A stretch of 64,000 nucleotides of DNA from Saksenaea vasiformis B4078 (Eukaryota > Mucoromycota > Mucoromycetes > Mucorales > Saksenaeaceae): NCBI GenBank assembly GCA_000697055.1, contig JNDT01002371.1:1-64000 (forward strand), given 5' to 3'. The notes under the pieces are model-generated. The model made no database searches and was not told where the DNA came from. It saw only the letters and a program-made list of their open reading frames with translations. Every line of letters starts with the position of its first letter. Position 1 is the stretch's first letter. Position numbers and translations under genes: made by a program. This document shows, piece after piece, positions 1 through 9,337 of this stretch.

Positions 1-2335
1 CCTTCCAAGGGCCTGTCAAGACTCGATCAAGCCATTACCATGGGCAGTCAGTCAGGTATATCTGCCACGGCTGGCCTGACGCGCAGCACCGTGGAATTAG
101 ATCATGTGTCAGGTCGCCGCGTTCAATCGCAAGTCAATCAGGAACGATTGCGTAAGGCTGAAGCGAAGATCGCAGCCAAGATGGCCAAGCGTCAGGAGAA
201 GACAAATATGAAGATCGAGTACGAAGCTGCCCGTATTTTGAAAGACGAACAAAAGGCATTGCAGGAGGCCTACAAGATGTATAATCCCATTCTGGATTAC
301 ACCTCCACCAAGGGCAAAAACAAGGATATCAAGATCGAGAACTTTGATATCTCTTTTGCCGGTCGCCGTATCCTTACCGATGCCAGCTTGACCCTCGCCT
401 TTGGTCGTCGTTATGGTGTGGTTGGTAAAAACGGTATTGGTAAATCTACCCTTTTGCGCGCGATGGCACGCCGTGAAGTGAATGTGCCAACCCATATTTC
501 ATTGCTCTACGTTGAACAGGAAGTAAGTTGACTCTTTCATTGTTTTTGGCAGAGTTTACCAGCGACTTGAATTAGGTCGTTGGTGATGATACACCTGCCA
601 TTGAAATGGTCCTGCGTGCAGATGTTTGGCGTGAACATTTGCTCGAGAAAGAGCGTGATTATTCCGCACAGATCAATTCCTTGGATGCAGAGTTAGCAGA
701 GGAAGGTTTAGAAGCCGAGGTCAAAACAGAACTAGAAGCGAAGAAGGACAAATTGACAAACGAGCTGAAAGAAGTGTTCTCAAAACTTCAAGATATCGAG
801 AGCGACAAGGCCGAGTCAAAGTGAGTTGTGATTCATTATCTTTCCACTCGTTGCTTACCAAATGTGGACGATAAGGGCTTCCGCTATCCTTGCAGGTCTA
901 GGATTCCCAGCTCCTGATCAAAAGAGACCCACAAAGGAGTTCTCCGGTGGTTGGCGTATGAGAATCTCTCTTGCCCGTGCATTGTTCTGCAAGCCCGATG
1001 TTCTAATGCTTGACGAACCGGATAACATGTTGGATGTAAGTGGAAAGGAGGTAGTTTGTCGGAAACTAATGTCGTACGCTAGATTCCCGCCATTGTTTGG
1101 TTAGAAAACTACCTAAAGACATGGCCCAATACCTTGTTGGTTGTATCTCACGACAGAGGTAAGTAAAAGAAAAAGGAGCGTAGGATGTGAAACTCATGTG
1201 GACTGTTAGAATTCTTGGATGAGGTTGCAACGGATATTTTGTATATGCATTCTGAGAAGCTCGATTACTACAAGGGTAACTTTACACAATTCTATGCCAC
1301 AAAGGAAGAGCGCAGGATAGCACAGTTAAGAGAGTATGAGTCTCAGATGGCATACCGAAAACATCTTCAAGACTTTATTGATCGTTGGAGATATAATGCC
1401 AAGAGAGCACCTCAGGCTCAATCAAAGATTAAGATTTTGGAAAAACTACCCGTACTGGAACCACCGGAGAGCGAGAAGGAAGTTACCTTCCAGTTCTCTG
1501 ATCCGGATGCACTGTCACCTCCCATTCTTCAGATGAACGATGTGACATTTGGATACAACAGCGAAAGGACTATCATCCGCGGTATCAATTTGGATGTACG
1601 CATGGATTCCCGTGTCGCCGTTGTAGGTCCTAACGGTGCAGGTAAATGGATAAAATAGACAAAGAAAGAGCAGGAGTAAACACATACTTGAAAAAAGGTA
1701 AATCTACGATGCTCAAGCTATTGACCGAAGAGAACAAGCCTTCAAGCGGCACAGTTCACCGCAACGGTCGTCTGCGCATTGCTTACTTTACCCAGCATCA
1801 TATTGATCAGTTGGATCTCACCAAGTCAGCGGTGGCCTTCATGGCTGACAAGTTCCCGGGCCGAACAGAAGAAGATTACCGTCGTCATCTAGGAGCATTT
1901 GGTATCACCGGTATGGTAGGTCTTCAGGTCATGAAGACCTTGTCTGGTGGTCAGAAATCGCGTGTCGCTTTCGCTTGTTTGAGTGCTCAGAATCCTCACG
2001 TGTTGGTTCTTGACGAAGTAAGTCCATGACTTGTTAGAGACGGAAAGCTAATCATAGAGCCTTCTTTTCTTTAAGCCCACTAACCATTTGGATATGGAAT
2101 CCATGGACGCACTGCAAAAAGCACTTGGCTTATTTAAGGGTGGTGTCATCATTGTTTCTCACGACGAACGCTTTATCAATGAAGTTTGCAGAGAAATTTG
2201 GATTTGTGAAGGAGGTTCACTCAAGAAGTTCTCGGGAACAATCAAGGATTACAAGGTAAGATGATTAATCAGTTTTATGCTGTACCAACGTTTTGTTCTT
2301 TTTATTAGGAATTGGTGTGCCCCAAAGACGTGTAA
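1..2335 (+). CDS. GCN20: GCN20-type ABCF ATPase, 5' truncated by window edge
   Basis: Cytosolic soluble ABC-F protein of the GCN20/ABCF3 type, which in fungi partners GCN1 on ribosomes to activate the eIF2 kinase GCN2. Eight exons keep one frame: 1-522, 576-820, 876-1035, 1083-1158, 1210-1641, 1698-2017, 2076-2255 and 2309-2335 (TAA). The frame is open from base 1, so the N terminus lies upstream. The first ABC domain has Walker [10 protein letters not shown] and an LDEPDN Walker B/D-loop. The second has GPNGAGKST, signature [17 protein letters not shown] and the switch histidine SHDERF. Between them lies the charged linker that ABCF proteins use at the ribosomal E site. The intron at 1642-1697 splits the second Walker A. 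In the first domain an Asp follows DEP where Ser or Thr is usual. Family assignment is firm; the exact paralogue is inferred from the linker and N-terminal region. Confidence 0.93.
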
Positions 2336-2583
2336 TAGAAACAATAAAACCCATTTCTGCATCACTAGCGTTTTCTTCGTTTTCTCTTTCAGCATATTTG
2401 AATTTTGTGAAGCTTTCATGGCATAGTCGCAATGATCTATCCAATATAGCTTGAAAGGTAGAGAAAAAAAGGAACATATTGCCCTTACGGTGGATGAAAA
2501 TCTCTTTCTTCTTGGATAATTACAGAGGAAGGTCTGTTCTTAACTGTAGTAAATAGCGTTACATATGCAATTCGTGTCCCAAC

Positions 2584-2805
2584 ATGAGTTTTGGAGAAGA
2601 CAACCATTATGGCAGGACCATACGCCACAGTGTCCTGGTGCGCATGAATTGCGGCATACCACGGAATAGGGCTGTGAACGCATCCAAGGACATATATGGG
2701 ATTGCTTTATCTGTGAAGTATAGGTCTCCAGTCAGTCAACCAGCGCGAAAGCCAGAAACCATTATCGCTGCTACGGATGTTTGTTCTCTTCCCTCACTAT
2801 TTTAA
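2584..2805 (+). pseudogene. Fanzor C-terminal relic
   Basis: A short open stretch downstream of GCN20 resembles the last exon of the Fanzor genes elsewhere in this window. The segment HSVLVRMNCGIPRNRAVNAS lines up with HSVLGCQTCGTLWQRDVNAS of the copy at 8.5 kb. The relic has lost the first zinc-ribbon cysteine of the CxxC pair, and the RuvC-III aspartate is replaced by alanine (NRAVNAS). No upstream Fanzor exons, terminal repeats or splice acceptor are visible, so this is a dead fragment of roughly 50 recognisable residues. Chance similarity is possible, but the order of matching residues over about 30 positions argues against it. Confidence 0.5.
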
Positions 2806-3046
2806 GTGGCTACGTCTTATTGGAACTCTCTGCATTTGTTCGTCCAGTTAGCTGAAGGACTTGTTCCCGTCGCCTGGAAACTTATGGAGACAACTGGGGT
2901 GTGGCGTTACGCCGGTCTCCCATTGGTGTAATCCATGAGTCTCCGAATCGCACAAGGTCGATTGCAAAACCGGAAATGTGACTGGACTTACAATATTCAC
3001 AAACACCCACCTGAATTTTCTTTTCGTTTCCATAACTTCATTTAAC

Positions 3047-3736
3047 ATGCCTCGCCAGGTAAGCATAATGCTGTTGGTGGTGTATTCTATCAACATACTA
3101 AGCAATGACGACAGACTAGACGTTCCGCCCCTGTTCAGCAGACTCGCCAAGCTCACACTATGCCTGCGCGTCAGACCCCCCCTCCGGCCGCCCCTAAGCC
3201 TGCTGCCGCACCAGCACCCGCTCCTGCCCAACCCCAGCACGCCATGACACCCACTCCCGCTGCTGCTCCTCCCGCCGTTGCTCAGTCTGCTCCCCAGCAA
3301 CCCGGTCTTTTTGCTCAGAGTAAGCGTTCGGTTTGTCCATGAATCAAGGTTGTACTAAAGAACAATTATCCGTGTTTCTCTAGTGGCTACCACTGCTGCC
3401 GGTGTTGCTGTCGGTTCGGCTGTTGGTCACACTATGGTATGTATAAGCATTTTTCCTTTAAAATAAGTAATTGACTCAATTCGATTGTTACAGGCAAACG
3501 GTATCTCATCTTTGTTCAGCGGATCGTCTGACGAGCCTGCACAGCAACCTCAGCAGCAGGCTGCCCCTGCTCCTCAGTATCAGCAACAGGCTTTCCAGCC
3601 CGCTTCCGGTGCTGCTTGCGAAGCCGATGCCAAGGCCTTCACTCGCTGTCTCGAGAGTACCAACAATGATATCACTGCCTGCCAGTGGTACCTTGATGCT
3701 TTGAAACAATGCCAATCCATGGCCTCCCAATACTAG
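3047..3736 (+). CDS. MIX17: MIX17/CHCHD2-type twin CX9C mitochondrial protein
   Basis: Small CHCH-domain protein of the mitochondrial intermembrane space, related to fungal Mix17 and animal CHCHD2/CHCHD10, which act around cristae organisation and respiration. Four exons keep frame: 3047-3058, 3115-3319, 3384-3436 and 3494-3736. The N terminus (MPRQTRRSAP) is basic, followed by a Pro/Ala/Gln-rich low-complexity tract. A short hydrophobic glycine-rich segment follows (TTAAGVAVGSAVGHTM). The C terminus has the twin pair C-EADAKAFTR-C and C-QWYLDALKQ-C, each with nine residues between cysteines, as needed for Mia40-dependent oxidative folding. The first intron has the branch-like motif tactaag. 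An ATG at 3160 in exon 2 could be an internal start, but the four-codon first exon restores the expected basic N terminus. Confidence 0.88.
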
Positions 3737-3881
3737 ACATAGAGCAAATAAATAAACCGTTTGTGTAATTAGCTGTAAAAGGATGAGCAAATCATGCAAT
3801 GTCATCAAATAAGATGGTGAAATCGTTTGTAGCTTCTTTATATTTTATGATAACATCGGTCGAGAGTGTGAGGAACACGCA

Positions 3882-4540
3882 ATGACTGACCCGCAGCTCC
3901 AATTCCCCAGGCACGTGGATGTTTCAGTAATCTATCAAAGATCGGATAAGATGGCAGCTGTTCTTAATTATGATCTCCGTATGAATGCGTTCTCGTTGTT
4001 ATACGACGTAGCAAAATTGCATACAGGGATTTTAGTAGAAGACAGAGTTACGGTAATGGGACGTACTCTTGAGGTCCACAACAGATATTTCGGACTTGAT
4101 TCTTACGTAGAAGTAGCGGTTCCTCAAGATACACCGACATCACATTTGAATCACAACTGATGCTGACAACCGAAGTTTAAAAAAGAAGCTTGTGTTAGGT
4201 TACAGATACTCTACATCTTCCTACCTGTTCGACAATGCCACCTGTGTCTATTAGACCAGAAGCGAAAACCAATATGTTGGCGATTACGACTCCAATTCCA
4301 GAATATTCTATGGGCAACCTGCAGTTAGCCAATTCATGAAGGCTATGGGACCTTCAATGACGACAATAGGCTCTCTCAGTATATAAGCATATGCTAGCTT
4401 ACAGCGGGGTCCAGTCATCAATTCACATTTTCGATGCTCCGAGCTTCCTTGCACAGGTCTATGCTATCACGAAACTCACGAATAAACCGTCTCAGGAACA
4501 CAGAACTACTGACCAGGGTCAAGGTTACGTCTCCGAATGA
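3882..4540 (+). pseudogene. Decayed multi-exon gene, function unknown
   Basis: I do not recognise this gene. An ATG-initiated frame runs to residue 92 (3882-4160). Coding-like translation then continues in other frames: YTDITFESQLML near 4130, a block containing YLFDNATCVY, a TAG stop, then SENQYVGDYDSNSRIFYGQ around 4215-4320. Next come QFMKAMGPSMTTIGSLS and, after a plausible short intron, VQSSIHIFDAPSFLAQVYA down to a TGA at 4538-4540. Reading this as one protein needs at least one frame change and one stop bypass, so I call it a pseudogene. It lies just outside the left end of mobile element 1. Whether it was a host gene or an older transposon gene cannot be told from the sequence. Confidence 0.35.
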
Positions 4541-4798
4541 GTAGAAGACTAACGAAAGACGCGTAAACATATGTAATCATCTCTTACTTCATAAGCAAAT
4601 AAAGGAGGATCTCAAAGGTTTCCTGTCTGTCAAGTAAACACTTAAACAACCGAAATCCACACTGTTGATGAAATCCAGTGCAAGATTAACGGAAGTACGT
4701 CCGATCGGTTTGTTAGCGTAGTACAGTCACATGACAAAAAAATTGGCAAAAATTTTTAGGAGCTTCCGAAGGTTGTTGTATTCATAAACTTGTATATT

Positions 4799-5203
4799 AT
4801 GCATTTGACTGACGAAGATAAGATTCGAATTGTTGCTTTTGCTCAAGCTGGTACAAAACCAAAAGAGATTGCAAATAAGACTTTAGTACATTTAAGAACC
4901 GTATATCGCGTCTTGCATAATTACGAAAGGCGACACACAGTCAAACGAGCTGTAGGGTCTGGACGACCCAAAAAATTTAAGCAACGTGACGTTTGCAATC
5001 TACTGAGAATAGTGAAGAAGAATCGTCGCGCAACGCTAAGTGAGATTACGAAGGCATTACCAGTTAAGGTCAGTGAGCGCACAGTTCGCAGAACGCTTCA
5101 TGAACAAGGATTCCACAGTTGTATCGCAAAGAAGAAGCCATTTCTCAGCAAAGTTCACAAGAAAATGTTAAAGTTTTTGATGAAGATGCTGTTTTTGCTC
5201 TGA
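4799..5203 (+). CDS. Tc1/mariner-type HTH protein lacking the catalytic domain
   Basis: The frame starts MHLTDEDKIRIVAFAQAG. An in-frame ATG at 4790 adds three residues. It shows a two-part helix-turn-helix like the paired-type DNA-binding domain of Tc1/mariner transposases: KPKEIANKTLVHLRTVYRVL, then the hinge GSGRPKKF, then TLSEITKALPVKVSERTVRRTL. In a complete transposase a DDE/D nuclease domain would follow the segment KKPFLSKVHKK. Here the frame ends within about 12 residues and no DDE motif follows in any frame I read. It begins 75 bases inside the left terminal repeat, the normal transposase position. The product could at most bind element ends. A decayed copy of the same domain occupies the matching end of element 2. 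Confidence 0.75.
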   Translation: MHLTDEDKIRIVAFAQAGTKPKEIANKTLVHLRTVYRVLHNYERRHTVKRAVGSGRPKKFKQRDVCNLLRIVKKNRRATLSEITKALPVKVSERTVRRTLHEQGFHSCIAKKKPFLSKVHKKMLKFLMKMLFLL

Positions 5204-7941
5204 AAGCGGATGTACAGCATTACCTCCAGTATATGCGAGATGCATCTACGAATAATAGCCAGTGTAGCCAGGAGACAGCGAAGCTGAAGACAATGAATAG
5301 TATGTATACGAGCGAAATCATGAGTGACAGTAGCCTCACACAAAAATTTAACTGCATACCGGGCATAGTGATATAAAAGTCTGTGACATCAAAGTCAGAT
5401 AGATATCGGTGTTTGGCCTTTTTTAGATTATCGATTTTGTATAGAAAGAGTTTTTACATCAATATTCCTTATTCCGATTACTGACCATACGATACCTACA
5501 AAGAAAATTATTCAATCTACTGTATTTCAAAAAGATCTTCTTCATTTTTCGATTACAGCTCTCTACGTTGTATATCTCTTCTCCTTATCATATGTCCAAT
5601 GCATGTGAGTGCTGTTCAAAAGTTTGTAATATCTCTATGAATTGTTTGAATAGAAATCCGACAATTGCATAAGGAAAGAGCTCCCATTTGAGTTTTCAAG
5701 GAAACTGTCTTTCGACGGCCTGTTGTCTTTTGGAAGCTGCAGTAGAAAATCATGTTTCATAAAGAATAGAAGCAATGTTCAGAAATTATGTAATTACAGA
5801 ATCATCTTTAGATCTAGAAGATGACAAATAAATATGCAATGTCCGAGTATCTCTGTGCCTTGAACAAACAAAACAAAATGGTTTAGTCTATATTTTCTAC
5901 ATGATGCCATAACCTAGAAATATGCACAAATATCCATATCTGCTTTAGTGTACAGGACGATTCGTTTCTCACATGACAGATATTTCATTGTATCTCTTTT
6001 CCATCATCCTTCAGTAAATTTCTGTACAAAGACAACGCGCACTCTTTACAATTTTAGCGGTTAACTTATAGTATGTCTGCATATGACTATACTTCATATT
6101 AACTTCATATGCCATTTTTCGACAGTATCAGAAATAAATTGATATATTTTTCATATGCGTGGATATTTATCGTGTTTGAGAGTCTTATGTCATATATGCA
6201 TGTTCCAAACCAGCAATATTGACACCATTCTACTGAATTCGATTATTGAAAGAGATCTCAGTAGCAATAGATATTGTTCTCATACAGGAATAAAAAATCT
6301 ACAATCGAGTCTCATAGACTTCACTTTTTTTTACAAGTCTCAATACCCAAGTTTATAGTGCGTCATTTTAGAGTGCACGTTGATCAGTACACATAAGTTT
6401 TAAAGCGAATATTAGGATCAAGGTACTCCAGAATCTAAAACATATGCAAACTAGACTTTGTTTCAGCTCAGCCCGACTCAATTCTACAGTTACTAGCATT
6501 ATAGTAATTTGCGCATGTCAAAGGCGTATGGAATTGTACATGCCATATTCCTTGCATTCAGAACAAAAAAAACTGTCTATCCATCACAGTTGGTAATTTA
6601 CTGAGAAGTTTTTATTTAATAATAGCAATCAGTGTCCTCACGTTGGAGTGAATCCTACAATAAACAATGAAATTGTTTTTGCATAAGGTTTATAGCAAGA
6701 AACCATTCCAAAATCGGTAAATGCGATATCTTCTCTCAAAACAAGATAGTGGACGGAGGCATAGATATCTGTAAAATTTTTGAATTCTAAACCGATTACT
6801 ATCATTCGATCGTTCGATTGGAAACGTCATCCTTGAAAAAGAACACAACGGAGAAAACCGTTGGTAGATGCAAATGTTTGTAAACCTTAAGTACTCTGTG
6901 TAATCAGGTGTTTCTTCACGCTACGCATACGGCGATTGCCCTATTTAGACTAATACACAGTATGCTGGTGTCTGTTTTCGGTAACCTTGTCAACACAGAT
7001 GGTTGAAAACAGACGGGAAGAATTAATGGGAAACTGTTCTGAATCATATCTGACATTATGTCATGAAGATTTCCATTCAAAGCGTACTACAGGCCGCAGC
7101 ATAAGCCCTGCTTCGGCTGTACTATGAGTAGGAGATGTGACCTATTTTGCAAAGTTATTGCAATAAGTAAAATTGAAAGTAGTAGATTCCAACTGTTTCC
7201 GAGCTTTTATGCTTTAACTTTCTTTAGCTGTTTAAGTCTGTGATCAAGGTATACCTTCCGACTAGCGTTTCTTCTTGCTTCAGTCCTTAATACCTAGTAA
7301 AGGCTACCATTAGCATGAGAAATCTGCACGAATTGGATTCATTATTGTATTGAGAAAAATTGAGCAACATTATGATCAGCTGTTGCAGAATCAGAAATAT
7401 TAGCGATTTCTGCATGACTTGATTTTCCGTGCAGCATGAGATTATTTTGGAAAAAAAAGAAATTTATTCGATCCTGCAGGATGATCAACTCTACATATCA
7501 GAAACAACAACCTCTAAGTTACGGAGGGTAAACGCTTTATCCTGGCAAATATGTAAGCGTTTACTTTCTTGTAAACTTCTAGCAACTATCCATTATCTTT
7601 ATGCGATCCTCTGGAAATGTACTTTCTTTTTTCATCCTGGATCTCTTGTACTTTTAACAAAGCAAAAATATTAGTATAAATAAGTACAGATAGAAGTGGC
7701 CCTGTGTCTTTGTGTAACTTCATCATGTCCTGGTCCAAAACAAAGTTTTCTTCTGGCTTACTCGATGTACCTAGCGGGTTGGGAGGGATAATCCAAAATT
7801 TATATAAGAACGTGACTCAATCGCGAAAAGCACAGTAAAGCACTCATTCTTCTTCTATTCCTCTTACTATACAAGTAAACCAGTGGACAAAGACCTTCTC
7901 CAAATTGTCAGAGGGGTTTCTTCCTCTGCTTTTTCGCTGAA
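5204..7941. other. Gene-poor interior of element 1
   Basis: This AT-rich stretch separates the HTH frame from the Fanzor exons. Open frames are short (under about 90 codons) and none shows a recognisable domain or consistent splice structure. The upstream part of a full Fanzor gene (zinc knuckles, RuvC-I) should lie here if present, but I find no match to the corresponding exons of the copies at 24, 51 or 60 kb. It may be eroded Fanzor sequence, an older nested insertion or non-coding cargo. Confidence 0.5.
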
Positions 7942-8744
7942 ATGCCTCCAAAAAAGTTGCAAAAAGGGTAAGCTTGTAATATCAAACGTATAGCACTTGA
8001 TAATCGTTAATGTACTTAATAGCAAAGGGAAGGCTGTTGCTACCAAGAAATCTGCAACTCCAGTACTGCTTGATGGTGGCAAAAAATATAATCTACGCGG
8101 TCTGAAACAGAAACGGAAGACCTGGAGAAAGAAGAAGCAACAAAAGTATGTGCCTTTCAAATTGTAATATGAGCTTGACTAACCTATTTTATTTTTATTT
8201 TCACGTATAGGAAACGGGCAAGGGAGAAGAAGTATGGTAGTTACACTTATTGGCAGCGCTGTTAATTCTCTTTGGTTGGTAGGCGTCCACGATCACAGAA
8301 ACAGAAATGGCGAAAGGCACCACTACGGCCAATGCCAGACAGGATCCCTTTGGTTGCATTCGGGAATGCCACATTCCAAACGAACATGCGCGGCAAGATC
8401 TCTGGACTGGCTGACCGCTGTCGAGTTCTCCTGAAAAAGGCAGAAAATGCCGGTTTACTTGCTACGGTCAATGTGGACGAGTACAACACGTCAAAGGTAA
8501 TATTGACAAACACATGGAGACACTCCATATTAACGAGGATACTTAGGTGTGCTCCAGATGTCAGCAGAAGAACATGGAAAACTTACGACTGAACGAAGAA
8601 GCGTACGGAACGCTGCATAGCGTGCTCGGTTGCCAAACCTGTGGCACGTTATGGCAACGCGATGTCAACGCCAGCAGAAACATACACAAGCTTGCAACAT
8701 GCTCTTCACTTGGTCAAGGCCGACCATCAGTGTTTCAACGCTGA
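7942..8744 (+). CDS. Fanzor C-terminal half (RuvC-II, zinc ribbon, RuvC-III), RuvC-I absent
   Basis: Five exons keep frame: 7942-7967, 8023-8145, 8211-8231, 8283-8496 and 8547-8744, giving about 193 residues from ATG to TGA. Visible in order: LLDGGKKYNLRG, a Lys/Arg-rich stretch, PLVAFGNATFQTNMRGK, the RuvC-II block VNVDEYNTSK with the catalytic Glu, zinc-ribbon pairs CSRC and CQTC, then RuvC-III LWQRDVNASRNI with the catalytic Asp. The RuvC-I DPG block and the N-terminal half seen in the other copies are missing. Splice sites remain clean, and the intron directly after the RuvC-II block matches copies A and C. The first exon is the weakest part, so the start may be wrong. Without RuvC-I it should not cut DNA, though it could be the 3' end of a longer transcript. 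It sits 90 bases inside the right terminus of element 1. Confidence 0.7.
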
Positions 8745-8782
8745 TCATATCTCGCTGTAACAAAAACAGTAGATGCTTACAG

Positions 8783-8827
8783 GTAAGCCTTTTTTTTATC
8801 GAGTATTTTATAGATTTTTTTTGTCAG
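8783..8827 (+). other. Predicted 3'-UTR intron ending in the terminal repeat of element 1
   Basis: Thirty-eight bases after the Fanzor TGA stands a consensus donor, ACAG/GTAAGCC. A pyrimidine run (tttttttt) then leads into GTCAG, whose AG is the third and second base of the inner CAGGTGACTG terminal repeat. The intron would be 45 bases, short but within the range in this window. Element 2 has the same arrangement at 58071-58124. That splicing occurs is inference. Confidence 0.5.
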
Positions 8828-8836
8828 GTGACTGTA

Positions 8837-9337
8837 GTCCGACCAAAAGCCCTACGCTTGTCAAGCAGAACTTCAAGCGGGATATCAACATGTGTCAGCT
8901 ATCCAGGCACGAATACTCTTGTATATTTGTTTCTTTTTCTTTCTTTTAATGTTCTTCTTTATGTACGAAGAAATAAGCAAAGGAATAAGCTGTATTATTA
9001 AATTCCATGGAACGCAATATCATCTTTGCGGAAGTTGCGCTATTCTCACTCGATCAATTTATTGATTACATCAACATGAGCAACCACAATAGTCATCTCC
9101 CATACCAGCACATAAATAGTATCCGAGCCATGTCTTAAGTATACTCTTGGTTGTTCGGCATCTTCCTTTTGCAACATTTATTCTATTCCTTCTTGCTCTT
9201 TTCGTATTCTATAAACGTTGGACAACCTGCATAATTAAATTGCAAACTCCACAGGAAATGAGACTGCTTCACAGCAGCATTGAAGCAAAGGGCAATGATT
9301 TCATTACTATCTCTATATTATACATGACTATTCAACA
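8837..9337. other. Intergenic, nothing recognised
   Basis: This lies between the right end of element 1 and the 3' end of the lysyl-tRNA synthetase gene. It holds short AT-rich frames only. An apparent 87-codon frame (9147-9410) runs into the antisense of the synthetase and has no visible domain. Confidence 0.5.

Larger units (their letters stand above)
4724..8834 (+). mobile_element. Element 1: Tc1/mariner-type transposon carrying a Fanzor C-terminal gene
   Basis: The 4111-base element starts CAGTCACATGACAAAAAAAT after TA (4722-4723). It ends in the inverted counterpart, whose complement reads CAGTCACCTGACAAAAAAAA, followed by TA (8835-8836). The 20-base terminal repeats differ at two positions. 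A TA target duplication and a CAGT start are typical of Tc1/mariner elements. Inside, a Tc1/mariner-type HTH reading frame lies at the left end (4799-5203). A spliced Fanzor C-terminal gene (7942-8744) lies at the right end. About 2.7 kb between them has no recognisable gene. No DDE/D catalytic domain is visible, so movement would need a transposase in trans. Element 2 at 58-62 kb has the same ends and gene order in opposite orientation. Confidence 0.85.
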
